A stretch of 64,000 bases of DNA from Flavobacterium macacae (GCF_003865365.1 NZ_RQVR01000012.1:10578-74577), one strand, 5' to 3'; positions 46,391 through 56,301 are shown, numbered from the stretch's first letter. Translations and numbers: made by a program. The notes: generated by a model from the sequence alone, not told the origin.

Positions 46391-46536
46391 TAGAAGCCAT
46401 TTCCAGCTTTTTGTTTCAATCTTTTTCGCAAACGTCTTTTTTTGCAAGAAGAAAAAAGAGCTTCCGCTGGTCGCTTTTTTTCTCCAGCAAAAAATAGCCC
46501 TTCGCTGAAAAAGGATTTTCACTGCAATCTGGGCTA
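46391..46536 (-). repeat. Flavobacterial intergenic repeat / possible structured RNA, copy 2
   Basis: Read on the minus strand it begins TAGCCCAGATTG, has CCTTTTT, a long paired A/T-rich middle, and ends AAAGCTGGAAATGGCTTCT. Both ends match copy 1 at 29986-30067 (TAGCCC-GATTG-x-G-x-GA, CCTTTT, AAAGC-GGAAATG), but the middle is about 60 bases longer. It fills most of the porD-recN gap. Confidence 0.6.
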
Positions 46537-46581
46537 GGGCGTCCCTAATTAATTCATCTCCAATCTTAAAAATTTAAGGCA

Positions 46582-48234
46582 TTGCTAACTTCACTATCCA
46601 TAAAAAACTTCGCATTAATTGAAAAATTAAATATTGATTTTTTAGAAAATTTTTCCATCATCACGGGTGAAACCGGAGCCGGAAAATCTATTGTTTTGGG
46701 AGCCTTGGGTCTGGTTTTAGGAAAACGTGCCGACTTGAGTTCGCTTAAAAACAAAGAAGAAAAATGTGTCATCGAAGCCCATTTTGAAATTTCAAGGTAC
46801 AATCTCCAGTCTTTTTTTGAAGCCAATGATTTAGACTTTGAAAACCAAACCATCATCCGAAGAGAAATTCTTCCTTCTGGGAAATCGCGTGCATTTGTGA
46901 ATGACAGTCCGGTGAATTTGCAAGAACTGCAGTCGCTTGGCGAATTTTTGATTGACATTCACTCGCAACACCAAACACAAGAATTATCAGAAGAAAATTT
47001 TCAGTTTGCAATCATCGATTCTATTGGGAATAATCAAGATACGATTTCAGAATATGCATCGCTTCTTAAAAAATATAAAAGCTTAAAAAGCAATCTTTCA
47101 GGTTTGAAAGGAAAATTGCAGGAAGCGTCAAAAGAGCAAGATTACAATTCCTTTTTGTTAGAAGAATTGCTTTCGGCCAAATTAAAATCAGGCGAACAAG
47201 AAGAGCTGGAAGTTGTTTTTGAGCAATTGAACAACGTAGAGTTTATCAAAGAGAGCATCGATAAATCCTTGGCCATTTCGGAAGCAGAACAATTTGGAGT
47301 GTTGCAAAATTTGAAAGAAATCAAATTTGCACTGCAAAAAATCGCTACGTTTTCCCCAGAATACAATTCATTTTTGGAAAGAATAAACAGTGTTGCCATT
47401 GAATTTGACGACATTGTTTCGGAATTGAATCAAGTAGGCGAAAGCTTGACGAATGATCCAGAACAATTAGAATTGACGAACCAGAAGCTACAAAATATTT
47501 ACAATCTTCAGAAAAAGCACCAAGTTGCCACCATTCATGAATTGTTAGAAATACAAGATGTTTTAGATAACAAAGTCATTTCTGTGGACAGTTTGCAAGT
47601 TGAAATTGAAAAAGCAGAAATAGAAATTGTGGAAAGTGAAAAACAATTGGATTCGCTTTCTGAAGTCATCCGAAAAAATAGAAAAAAGGCAATTCCGGTC
47701 TTGACGGAAAAACTAATTTCGATTTTAGATTTGTTGGGAATGCCAAATGTTCGTTTTAAAATTGATGTCACGCTTTCAGAAGCGTATCATAATAACGGAA
47801 AAGACGATTTAGAATTTTTATTTGCAGCCAACAAAGGTTCTGATTTTGGACTTTTGAAAAAAACGGCTTCGGGTGGAGAATTGTCAAGAATTATGCTGGC
47901 TGTAAAATCTATTTTAGCACAATATCAAAAGCTTCCGACCATTGTTTTTGATGAAATCGATACCGGAGTTTCGGGTGAAATTGCGCATAAAATGGGTGAT
48001 ATCATGAAAAATATGAGCAAAACGATGCAGGTTTTTGCTATCACACATCTGCCTCAAATTGCGGCAAAAGGAAATGCACACTTTAAAGTTTCGAAATCCA
48101 CAGTTGGCGAACAGACTTTATCAGAATTAAAATTGCTTTCAAAAGAAGACAGAATTGTGGAAATTGCCCAAATGCTTTCTGGAAAAGACATTTCTGATTC
48201 CGCCTTAAATCACGCAAAAGCCTTGCTGAACTAA
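46582..48234 (+). CDS. recN: DNA repair protein RecN
   Basis: The 550-residue SMC-like ATPase has Walker A Gly-Glu-Thr-Gly-Ala-Gly-Lys-Ser near 30-37, a long coiled coil (about 150-370), the signature Ser-Gly-Gly-Glu-Leu-Ser-Arg near 432-438 and Walker B Ile-Val-Phe-Asp-Glu-Ile-Asp. The start is TTG at 46582, giving Met-Leu-Thr-Ser-Leu-Ser-Ile-Lys-Asn-Phe, the usual RecN N-terminus; no ATG is available upstream near enough. It acts in double-strand break repair. Confidence 0.96.
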   Translation: MLTSLSIKNFALIEKLNIDFLENFSIITGETGAGKSIVLGALGLVLGKRADLSSLKNKEEKCVIEAHFEISRYNLQSFFEANDLDFENQTIIRREILPSGKSRAFVNDSPVNLQELQSLGEFLIDIHSQHQTQELSEENFQFAIIDSIGNNQDTISEYASLLKKYKSLKSNLSGLKGKLQEASKEQDYNSFLLEELLSAKLKSGEQEELEVVFEQLNNVEFIKESIDKSLAISEAEQFGVLQNLKEIKFALQKIATFSPEYNSFLERINSVAIEFDDIVSELNQVGESLTNDPEQLELTNQKLQNIYNLQKKHQVATIHELLEIQDVLDNKVISVDSLQVEIEKAEIEIVESEKQLDSLSEVIRKNRKKAIPVLTEKLISILDLLGMPNVRFKIDVTLSEAYHNNGKDDLEFLFAANKGSDFGLLKKTASGGELSRIMLAVKSILAQYQKLPTIVFDEIDTGVSGEIAHKMGDIMKNMSKTMQVFAITHLPQIAAKGNAHFKVSKSTVGEQTLSELKLLSKEDRIVEIAQMLSGKDISDSALNHAKALLN

Positions 48235-48252
48235 TATTTTGAATTATATTTG
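48223..48252 (+). promoter_or_regulatory. fabV promoter
   Basis: TTG (48223-48225, inside recN), 19 bases, TATATTTG (48245-48252). Leader of about 50 bases to the ATG at 48310. Confidence 0.6.
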
Positions 48253-48309
48253 TTTGCAAAATACATTAAAAATAAAGAATACAAAAAACAACGATTAAAG
48301 AAAAGTTTT

Positions 48310-49500
48310 ATGATCATAGAACCAAGAATGAGAGGATTTATTTGTTTGACTGCACACCCTGAAGGTGCTGCGCAAAACGTTAAAAACCAAATTGAATACG
48401 TTAAATCGAAAGGGAAAATCGAAGGCGCTAAAAAAGTTTTGGTAATCGGCGCTTCAACCGGATTTGGGTTGGCTTCTAGAATCACAAGTGCATTTGGTTC
48501 AGATGCATCGACAATCGGCGTATTCTTTGAAAAACCGCCTGCTGAAGGAAAGACGGCTTCGCCAGGATGGTACAATTCTGCTGCTTTTGAAACAGAAGCC
48601 CACAAAGCGGCTCTGTATGCAAAAAGTATCAACGGCGATGCTTTTTCAAACGAAGTGAAAAAAGAAACTTTAGATTTGATCAAAGCAGATTTGGGTCAAG
48701 TTGATTTGATAATATACAGTTTGGCTTCGCCAGTGCGTACCAACCCAAATACAGGAGTTTTGCACCGTTCGGTTTTGAAACCAATCGGTGGTGCGTATAG
48801 CAATAAAACAGTTGATTTTCATACGGGTAAAGTTTCAGAAATTTCAATTGAACCAAGCAAAGAAGACGATATTGAAAATACTGTTGCTGTAATGGGTGGT
48901 GAAGATTGGGCCATGTGGATTGATGCTTTAAAAGCGGAAAATCTTTTGGCTCCTGGAGCTACAACGGTGGCGTATTCTTATATTGGGCCTGCTGTGACAG
49001 AACCCGTTTATAGAAAAGGAACCATTGGTCGTGCGAAAGATCACTTGGAAGCGACTGCTTTTTCAATTACCGACAGCTTAAAAGATATTGGCGGAAAAGC
49101 CTATGTTTCGGTAAATAAAGCATTGGTTACTCAAGCGAGTTCTGCAATTCCGGTTATTCCGTTGTATATTTCTATTTTGTATAAAATTATGAAAGAAGAA
49201 GGTGTTCACGAAGGAACAATTGAGCAAATCCAGAGATTGTACCAAGACCGATTGTTCACCGGAAAAGAAGTTCCGACGGATGAAAAAGGAAGAATAAGAA
49301 TTGACGATTGGGAAATGCGTGAGGATATTCAAGAAAAAGTAGCGGCGCTTTGGGAAAAAGCAACTACTGAAAACCTTTCAGAAATTGGTGATCTTGAAGG
49401 TTATAGAAAAGATTTCTACAATTTATTCGGATTTGATATTCAAGGTGTTGATTACAAGGCAGAAGCTGATGAAATGATTCAAGTGGACAGTTTAAAATAA
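48310..49500 (+). CDS. fabV: Trans-2-enoyl-CoA/ACP reductase FabV
   Basis: ATG at 48310 gives 396 residues beginning Met-Ile-Ile-Glu-Pro-Arg-Met-Arg-Gly, the standard FabV N-terminus; the 20-codon upstream extension overlaps the -7 box. It has the Rossmann motif Gly-Ala-Ser-Thr-Gly-Phe-Gly near 47-53 and the catalytic Tyr-(x8)-Lys in Val-Tyr-Arg-Lys-Gly-Thr-Ile-Gly-Arg-Ala-Lys. FabV reduces the enoyl intermediate in fatty acid elongation with NADH and is known for low sensitivity to triclosan compared with FabI. Confidence 0.96.
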   Translation: MIIEPRMRGFICLTAHPEGAAQNVKNQIEYVKSKGKIEGAKKVLVIGASTGFGLASRITSAFGSDASTIGVFFEKPPAEGKTASPGWYNSAAFETEAHKAALYAKSINGDAFSNEVKKETLDLIKADLGQVDLIIYSLASPVRTNPNTGVLHRSVLKPIGGAYSNKTVDFHTGKVSEISIEPSKEDDIENTVAVMGGEDWAMWIDALKAENLLAPGATTVAYSYIGPAVTEPVYRKGTIGRAKDHLEATAFSITDSLKDIGGKAYVSVNKALVTQASSAIPVIPLYISILYKIMKEEGVHEGTIEQIQRLYQDRLFTGKEVPTDEKGRIRIDDWEMREDIQEKVAALWEKATTENLSEIGDLEGYRKDFYNLFGFDIQGVDYKAEADEMIQVDSLK

Positions 49501-49520
49501 GCTATTTTTCGAAATAAATA

Positions 49521-49554
49521 AAAAGCGGATTGTTGTAAAACAATCCGCTTTTTT
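49521..49554 (+). terminator. Terminator after fabV
   Basis: AAAAGCGGATTGTT / AACAATCCGCTTTT form a perfect 14-bp stem with a GTAA loop, followed by T residues. Confidence 0.92.
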
Positions 49555-49701
49555 ATTGGTAATTGTTTTATTTTTTAATCTTTTTTAGAATTATCTCTGA
49601 AAAATCGATTTGAAAATGTTTGTGTTAAATAATATAAGTTTTTTTTTATATACTAATCAATATATTATATTAGCATTAATTAAATTTATAAAATATTTAG
49701 A

Positions 49702-51078
49702 ATGAAAAAAATTACTTTATTACTATTATTATTTATTTCAGGCCTAAGTTATGGCCAAACATGTACACAAAACTTTTATGATTATGGTTACGATGATGAA
49801 GGGTTGTCACTTACTGTTACATCAACAGATTTAGATTGCTACAGTGGCGCAGTGAACACTATCACAATTAGTAATGCTTATTTAGATGACGGATGGTCTG
49901 ATGATTGTGGAGATTATTATGACTTTACACTTAATTTAGATGGAGTTGTTTCTACTGTTTGTGGTTCAGATTTGATAGGTTTAGTTATAACTAACTTTCA
50001 AACACTAACAATTACTGCAAATGATACTGATGATTTTTCTGATTATATCGGAATTGATCTTTATATTACAGTTGGCTATGCGGCTACAGCTGTGCCAAAT
50101 TGTAATGCAGAATTGACTGGTCCACAAGATGATACGTTAGATTCAGTCGCAGGATTGCTTTCTTGGGAAGAAGCGACTGGAGCGGTTTCTGGATATAAAA
50201 TTTCTCTTGGAACTACGCCAGGTGGAACAGATATTTTGAACTTATTTGATGTAGGTGATGTAACTGAATATGATGTTCCAGGAAGTTTAACAATAGCAAC
50301 AACTTATTATGTTACAATTGTTCCTTACAATTCGATCGGAAATGCTTCTGGTTGTACAGAGTATAGTTTTGTTACCGGAAGCCCTTTAGCAAATGATGAT
50401 TGTTCAGGAGCTACCGCTTTAACAGTTGATGCTAACTTTTGTGATGGAGTTTTGACAAACGGTTCAAACGGAATGGCAACAGATTCAGGAGTTGAAGAAG
50501 CCGATTGTTTTAATTCAGGATTAAGCGATGTTTGGTTTTCATTTTTGGTTCCAGCAGGAACTGCATCAGTTGATATTTCTACAGACTATACCGGAGGAAC
50601 TTTAGTTGATACTGAAATTGCATTATATTCTGGAACATGTGGAGCTTTAGTGGAATTAGATTGTGACCAAGATAGCGGAACAACAATTTTAAGTAATGGA
50701 TTTTCATACAACTCAATTATTGAAGATGCTTCAGTAACGGCAGGGCAAACTTATTTTGTAAGAGTCTCTGGATATAGTTCAGGTTCAAGAGGGACTTTTT
50801 GTTTAGAAGTATCAACAAACCAAAGTTTATCTACAGGAGATTTTAATTTGTCTAGCTTTAAAGCATATCCAAATCCAGTGAAAGATTTCTTGAATTTATC
50901 TTACACTCAAGATATTTCTGATGTTGCAATTTTCAATTTACTAGGACAACAAGTTCTTGCCAGGAAAGTGAACGCAACTGAAAGTAAAATTGATATGTCA
51001 AACTTGTCTCAAGGTACTTACTTAGTGAAATTAACTTTTAACGGACAAGTAAAGACAATAAAAGTTGTAAAGGAATGA
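49702..51078 (+). CDS. T9SS-sorted secreted protein with FN3-like and CUB-like domains
   Basis: The 458-residue protein has a signal peptide (MKKITLLLLLFISGLSYGQ), a Cys- and Asp-rich N-terminal domain (about 20-125, probably metal-binding by composition), a fibronectin III-like domain (about 130-225, Leu-Ser-Trp...Tyr-Lys-Ile-Ser-Leu-Gly-Thr), a second beta domain starting Asn-Asp-Asp-Cys-Ser-Gly-Ala (about 230-372) with paired Cys, and a type A sorting domain (about 386-458, Tyr-Pro-Asn-Pro-Val-Lys-Asp). No catalytic motif. It should leave the cell by the T9SS and stay on the surface. The 174 bases of sorting domain at 50857-51030 are nearly identical to the next gene. The 200-base upstream gap is AT-rich with no exact promoter match. 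Confidence 0.82.
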   Translation: MKKITLLLLLFISGLSYGQTCTQNFYDYGYDDEGLSLTVTSTDLDCYSGAVNTITISNAYLDDGWSDDCGDYYDFTLNLDGVVSTVCGSDLIGLVITNFQTLTITANDTDDFSDYIGIDLYITVGYAATAVPNCNAELTGPQDDTLDSVAGLLSWEEATGAVSGYKISLGTTPGGTDILNLFDVGDVTEYDVPGSLTIATTYYVTIVPYNSIGNASGCTEYSFVTGSPLANDDCSGATALTVDANFCDGVLTNGSNGMATDSGVEEADCFNSGLSDVWFSFLVPAGTASVDISTDYTGGTLVDTEIALYSGTCGALVELDCDQDSGTTILSNGFSYNSIIEDASVTAGQTYFVRVSGYSSGSRGTFCLEVSTNQSLSTGDFNLSSFKAYPNPVKDFLNLSYTQDISDVAIFNLLGQQVLARKVNATESKIDMSNLSQGTYLVKLTFNGQVKTIKVVKE

Positions 51079-51101
51079 ATCAATATTATTGTTTATTAGA
51101 T

Positions 51102-51133
51102 AAAAAAGCCTGCATTTTAGTAGGCTTTTTTTT
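51102..51133 (+). terminator. Terminator between the first two T9SS genes
   Basis: AAAAAGCCT / AGGCTTTTT form a 9-bp stem with a loop of about 11 bases, then more T residues. The two genes are therefore separate transcription units. Confidence 0.8.
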
Positions 51134-51218
51134 CATATCGTCAATTTATTGGTTTTATGTTTCTTAAATAGTTAATTTATTATAAATTAGCCCGCATTAA
51201 CTTTAACTATTTATTTTT

Positions 51219-54200
51219 ATGAAAAAAATTACTTTATTATTAATGTTATTTGTCGGAATGCTGTCCTATGGGCAGATTTGGTCAATAGCATCATGTTCAT
51301 CAGAACTTGGGTCTAGTAACTACGGCCCCATGTATAGCACAGCGACAGCTAATGCAACTAGCAGAACAGCTGTTATTTATCCTTCAGCACAATTGACTTC
51401 AATTGCAGAACAAGTTTTGACTTCAATTTATTTTAAAAGATTGACGGCAGCAGAGATGTTAGGAACTCCAAATCTTAAGATTTACCTGAAGGAAACAGCA
51501 AGTGATAACTGGGGTACAGCTTCAATAGATTGGTCAACTTCAATTACGGGAGCAACTCTTGTTTATGACTCAAATCCTGTGACGGCATTAGGAACAAGCG
51601 CAGGATGGAAAAGTTTTGAATTTTCTACAAATTTTTCTTATTCTGGAACGCAAAATTTAGCTGTGTTTTTTGAATATTCAAATGCTACAGCAAGTAATTC
51701 AATTACTTATGCTTATGAGTACACAGCTCCATGTATTATTACTACTGATTCTAATACTACAAAGTATGCAAATAATAATACGGGAATTTTAGCAACAACA
51801 TTAGCATCAAAAGACTATAGAAGACCATTGATTGGTTTTGATTATGAAGTTTCGTGTTATGCTCCAACTAATCTAGCTGTTACTGCCATTGGTGAAACTA
51901 CAGCTGAGATATCTTGGACTGCTTCGTCTTCAAATCCATCATTGGGATATGATTACTATTTAAGCACATCTCCAACAGAACCAACTCCATCTACAACTGC
52001 TACAGGAAATGTACCAACAGGAACAACAAAAAATTTAACCGGACTAAGTAACTCTACTGCTTATTATGTGTGGGTTAGAAGTAATTGTGGAACTGGTGAT
52101 GTAAGTGTTTGGAAAGGATCTTCTTTTGTAACTTCATGCGTGGCTATTTCAAGTTTTCCTTGGACAGAAAATTTTGACACCATGACAACAATTGGAGCTA
52201 ATGTTTTACCAAATTTATGCTGGAAAAGCTTAGCTGGAGGTTCATCAAACACTATTCAATTTACTACCTCAAATGCAGCTTCTCAAACGTATAACGACCC
52301 AAGATCTGCACCAAATTATATAACGGTTTATTATCCAACAACAAACGCAGCATATTTATATACTCCAGGAATGGAATTAACCGCTGGTCAATCTTATGAT
52401 TTTTCATTTTATTACATTGGAGATAATAGAGCAGGTTGGGACGGTCAGGTTGTTTATAACACAAATCAGTCTGCAACAGGAGCAACAGTTTTGGGAGATT
52501 CTTATGTAATAAGTGCAACAACAACTTCACAAACAAATTATGTTAGAGTTACAAGAACATTTGTGCCTACCACAACGGGTACTTATTATTTTGGAGTAAA
52601 AGCTATGGCAGTAACTAGTGCACCTTTTTACTTAGGATTTGATGATTTTAAAGTAGATCTTTCGCCATCTTGCATAAATCCAACAGCTTTAACAGCAACA
52701 AATATTACTGCAACAAGCGCAACTATATCTTGGACAGCACCAACAACAGTTCCGTCGTTGGGTTATGAATATTATATTTCGGCAACAAACACTCCTCCAA
52801 CAGCTGCAACAGCTGGTACGCCAGTAACTTCTGGAACTTCAGTAAATATTACAAACCTTCCATCTAATGAAACTCGTTATGTTTGGGTTAGAAGCCTTTG
52901 TAGTGCAACTGATATTAGCTCTTGGAGTGATTCAGTTTCATTTACAACTGCGTGTGGTGCATTTGGAAGCTTTACAGAAGGTTTTGAAAACACAGTAACA
53001 AGTACAATTATGCCTTCTTGCTGGAGTAGAAATATTGTCTCAACTACAACAGATCCATATATATATGTGAGTACTAGCGATGTTAATACAGGAAACAGAG
53101 CATTGCGTTTTGGAAATTCTGGTAGTGCAACTGCAACTTTATATGGAATTACACCTGCTTTAACTGATTTGCCTTTGCAAAATCATAGATTGAAATTTTA
53201 TGCAAGAGGTACTGTTTCAACTGTTTTTCAAGTTGGAACTATGACAAATCCGGCCGATGCAAGTACTTTTGTATTAAAACAAGTAGTGACTCTAACGACT
53301 TCTCACCAGCAAACTGTTATTAATTTTGATACACCAACAACTGGTTCCTATATTGCATTCAGAGCAGCATTTTCTTCAACTTATAGTACAGTAACTATTG
53401 ATGATGTAGTTTGGGAGCCAATTCCTGCTTGTCCTGAACCAACTGCAATTGTTGTATCTGATATAACAACAACTTCAGCTACAGCTTCTTGGACGGCACC
53501 ATCATCAACACCTTCTCAAGGATACGAATATTATTTGTCTACATCAAATACTCCGCCAACTGTTGCAACTACAGCTACAGGTCTAGCAACTGCAGCAACT
53601 GTTTCATTAACGGGTTTACCTCACAGTACAGTTCATTATATTTGGGTGAGATCAAATTGTGGATCTGAAACAAGTCCTTGGTCAAATATGGGAACTTTCG
53701 CTACAGCTTGTGGAGTAAATGCTGCTCCTTCTGCTGTACAAAATTTTGCTACTTATGTACCTCAATGTTGGTCTGAAACTACAGGTGCATTGGGTACTAC
53801 ATTATCAACTACAACAAGTATTTGGACTACGACAACTTCTTTTGCAAACGTTGCTGCTGGAACAAATAAAGGAGCGAAAGTTAATTTATATGGAGGAACT
53901 ACAGCTAATCCAGATAACGATTGGTTAATCTCAAATTCAATAGATTTAGGTTCATCACCAAGTCAATTTAGAGTTAAATTTAAAATGGCAGTTACAAACT
54001 ATAATGGTTCTGTATCACAAACTACTTTGGGAACACATACTGTGAGAGTAATTGTTTCAACTGACAATGGCGCTACTTGGACTGCTGCAAATGTTATTAA
54101 AACATATACTGGTGCAGGAACTTATAGCAATACAGGACAAGATGAGTCCATCGAATTGACAGGTTATTCTGGAGTGGTTAAAATTGGATTTTTAGCTACA

Positions 54201-54512
54201 ACTAGTAGTACTACACTAGATATCGACTTCCATATTGATGATTTTTCTGTTGAAGCAAGTCTTTCAGCACCTTCATTTAATACAGCAAACTTTAAAGCAT
54301 ACCCAAATCCAGTGAAAGATTTCTTAAATTTATCTTACACTCAAGATATTTCTGATGTTGCAGTTTTCAATTTACTAGGACAACAAGTTCTTGCCAGAAA
54401 AGTAAACGCAACTGAAAGTCAAATTGATATGTCAAGCTTGTCTCAAGGTACTTACTTAGTGAAAGTAACTGTTGGAGACCAAGTAAAAACAGTAAAAGTG
54501 ATGAAGCAATAA
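51219..54512 (+). CDS. T9SS-sorted surface protein with three FN3 and choice-of-anchor J-like domains
   Basis: The 1097-residue protein has a signal peptide (MKKITLLLMLFVGMLSYGQ), an N-terminal beta domain (about 20-205), and three fibronectin III-like domains (about 210-300, 485-575, 740-825), each with Glu/Ala-x-Ile/Ala-Ser-Trp-Thr-Ala and a Tyr-x-Trp-Val-Arg-Ser strand. These alternate with jelly-roll regions of the choice-of-anchor J kind (about 305-480, 580-735, 830-1020; Phe-x-Leu-Gly-Phe-Asp-Asp-Phe-like ends). It closes with a type A sorting domain (about 1025-1097). It is Ser/Thr-rich with few Cys. Likely a surface adhesin or matrix protein; no enzyme motif is visible. The sorting domain is almost the same as in the preceding gene. 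Confidence 0.85.
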   Translation: MKKITLLLMLFVGMLSYGQIWSIASCSSELGSSNYGPMYSTATANATSRTAVIYPSAQLTSIAEQVLTSIYFKRLTAAEMLGTPNLKIYLKETASDNWGTASIDWSTSITGATLVYDSNPVTALGTSAGWKSFEFSTNFSYSGTQNLAVFFEYSNATASNSITYAYEYTAPCIITTDSNTTKYANNNTGILATTLASKDYRRPLIGFDYEVSCYAPTNLAVTAIGETTAEISWTASSSNPSLGYDYYLSTSPTEPTPSTTATGNVPTGTTKNLTGLSNSTAYYVWVRSNCGTGDVSVWKGSSFVTSCVAISSFPWTENFDTMTTIGANVLPNLCWKSLAGGSSNTIQFTTSNAASQTYNDPRSAPNYITVYYPTTNAAYLYTPGMELTAGQSYDFSFYYIGDNRAGWDGQVVYNTNQSATGATVLGDSYVISATTTSQTNYVRVTRTFVPTTTGTYYFGVKAMAVTSAPFYLGFDDFKVDLSPSCINPTALTATNITATSATISWTAPTTVPSLGYEYYISATNTPPTAATAGTPVTSGTSVNITNLPSNETRYVWVRSLCSATDISSWSDSVSFTTACGAFGSFTEGFENTVTSTIMPSCWSRNIVSTTTDPYIYVSTSDVNTGNRALRFGNSGSATATLYGITPALTDLPLQNHRLKFYARGTVSTVFQVGTMTNPADASTFVLKQVVTLTTSHQQTVINFDTPTTGSYIAFRAAFSSTYSTVTIDDVVWEPIPACPEPTAIVVSDITTTSATASWTAPSSTPSQGYEYYLSTSNTPPTVATTATGLATAATVSLTGLPHSTVHYIWVRSNCGSETSPWSNMGTFATACGVNAAPSAVQNFATYVPQCWSETTGALGTTLSTTTSIWTTTTSFANVAAGTNKGAKVNLYGGTTANPDNDWLISNSIDLGSSPSQFRVKFKMAVTNYNGSVSQTTLGTHTVRVIVSTDNGATWTAANVIKTYTGAGTYSNTGQDESIELTGYSGVVKIGFLATTSSTTLDIDFHIDDFSVEASLSAPSFNTANFKAYPNPVKDFLNLSYTQDISDVAVFNLLGQQVLARKVNATESQIDMSSLSQGTYLVKVTVGDQVKTVKVMKQ

Positions 54513-54533
54513 GCTAAATTCTAAATTATTTTT

Positions 54534-54562
54534 AAAAGCCACCTAACCGGTGGCTTTTTTTT
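54534..54562 (+). terminator. Terminator after the second T9SS gene
   Basis: AAAAGCCACC / GGTGGCTTTT form a perfect 10-bp stem with a TAACC loop, then T residues. Confidence 0.9.
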
Positions 54563-54603
54563 ATACATTCGTAGTTGTAATATCCCCAAATAATTACCCT
54601 ACT

Positions 54604-56301
54604 ATGAAAAAAAAATACTTTGATTCCATCTGTCAAAGAAAAATAAAACTGCATCAAATTTTCATTTCAGCTTCTTTTCTTTTAATTTCAAGTTTTTCTT
54701 ATTCTCAAACGACCATAATTAATCCGGCATTGGAGGGAGGTTTTGAAAACGGAAATACGATTTCTTCAAATGGTTGGACAGCCATAAATCCTTCTATAGA
54801 TTCTTGGAATATTGGAAATATTGTTTCTCCAAGTTCAGGAAATAATGCGGCTTACATTTCTTCGGATAATGGTTCAATATGGAATTATTCTCAAATAAAT
54901 ACGGTATCACATTTAGCTAAAGAAATTACTGTACCAGCAGATCAGCCAAAAATGGAGCTAACTTTTAAATGGAAAGCAGGAGGTGAAGGTCTTGATTTAA
55001 ATGATTGGGACAACTTAAAAGTATTTTTCGTACCAAGTTCTTATAACCTTGTGGCTGGCGTTCAAATTCCGCCTTCATATCAAATCGGAACGTTGTATAA
55101 ATTAAGTTTTTCTGATTGGAACACGGCATTAATTTCTTTTGCAACCGTTCCCGGAACTTATAAATTGGTATTCAGTTGGAAGTCAGATATCGTAGATGCT
55201 GTAAATCCTCCCGCGGCAATTGACGAAGTTTCGCTAATAGCAAATCCACCATCAAATTTTATTTCTGTGGCCACAGGAAACTGGAATAACGCAACTACCT
55301 GGAATACAAATTCAGTTCCTACACTTGCAGATAATGTTTTAATTGCTACCAATCACACGGTAACTTTAGATGCAAACAATCTTGCAGTAAATGATTTGGC
55401 AATTGATGGAACGCTGAATTATGCAACAATAGCTACTAATTTTGATGTAAAAGGAAATCTGACAGTAAATTCTGGGGGGAATTTGAATGCTTTTTTTAAT
55501 GCCGTAGGCAAAAGCATTACCGTTTCCAGAAATTTAATAAACAATGGAAATATTGATTTGTCAAAAGGAACTCTTGGAACAAATATTTTGACTTTAAACG
55601 GAATTATTCCTCAAACCGTAAGCGGTTCTGGAACATTCACAAATAATTTGATCCGAAACCTAACTTTTAATAACACTTCTTCAGGTGGAATTACTTGGAA
55701 TTATGACAACTTAAGAATTGCAGGAAATTTGAATTTTATCAAAGGAAATGTGGCTCTTGAAAACAATACGTTAACGTTGGGAACTGGTGTTACTGCTGGA
55801 ATTGGTTTAAATGCGGTAGGTGCTTTACTTCATACTTCAGGTGGATTTGTTTCAGGTACATTTTCTAGATGGTGGGCAAACACGGCGGCAGGAACTACTT
55901 TGGTTTCAGGTGCTCTTCCAATAGCAACAGCAGGAAGGTATCCTTTTGTAAACAATCAAGGAAATAATCATTCGGCTTATATTCAGAGGATTTTACCAAC
56001 AGTAGGAGGTCAGATTGCGTGTAAATATACAACTGCAAATTCAGTTTCTGCCGTTTCAATTGCCGATGGAAGCTACACCGTAGATTCAAAATATGATGGA
56101 AATTGGATTTTTTCAACGCCAACAAATGTTCCTGTTTCTGAAAGTTACAACATCGCTTTATTCGGCCAGAATACTTTTCAGGCTTCAAACGGAAATTCTA
56201 GAATTATAAAAACGGCTTCAGTTTTAGAAGGAATTCACTCAAACGGGACAAATTTGCCGTCTTCACAAAGAACCGGACTTACTTTAGAGCAGTTAACTTA
56301 A
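54604..56301 (+). CDS. N-terminal part of the interrupted T9SS protein
   Basis: ATG at 54604 gives 565 residues. The long N-terminal region (Met-Lys-Lys-Lys-Tyr-Phe, then a hydrophobic stretch at about 20-35) is a signal peptide with an extended basic part. Residues 38-235 form a beta domain (Ser-Asn-Gly-Trp-Thr-Ala-Ile-Asn-Pro; Leu-Thr-Phe-Lys-Trp-Lys-Ala-Gly-Gly-Glu-Gly). From about 240, Ala-Thr-Gly-Asn-Trp-Asn-Asn-Ala-Thr-Thr-Trp opens a repetitive beta-rich region. If translated alone it would be exported to the periplasm but not sorted by the T9SS. The frame at 54550 has a longer start that adds a second hydrophobic stretch and overlaps the terminator; rejected. Confidence 0.7.
   Translation: MKKKYFDSICQRKIKLHQIFISASFLLISSFSYSQTTIINPALEGGFENGNTISSNGWTAINPSIDSWNIGNIVSPSSGNNAAYISSDNGSIWNYSQINTVSHLAKEITVPADQPKMELTFKWKAGGEGLDLNDWDNLKVFFVPSSYNLVAGVQIPPSYQIGTLYKLSFSDWNTALISFATVPGTYKLVFSWKSDIVDAVNPPAAIDEVSLIANPPSNFISVATGNWNNATTWNTNSVPTLADNVLIATNHTVTLDANNLAVNDLAIDGTLNYATIATNFDVKGNLTVNSGGNLNAFFNAVGKSITVSRNLINNGNIDLSKGTLGTNILTLNGIIPQTVSGSGTFTNNLIRNLTFNNTSSGGITWNYDNLRIAGNLNFIKGNVALENNTLTLGTGVTAGIGLNAVGALLHTSGGFVSGTFSRWWANTAAGTTLVSGALPIATAGRYPFVNNQGNNHSAYIQRILPTVGGQIACKYTTANSVSAVSIADGSYTVDSKYDGNWIFSTPTNVPVSESYNIALFGQNTFQASNGNSRIIKTASVLEGIHSNGTNLPSSQRTGLTLEQLT

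Noticed and set aside
48250..48309. 20-codon N-terminal extension of FabV
   Set aside because: It overlaps the -7 promoter box; known FabV proteins begin at the equivalent of ATG 48310.
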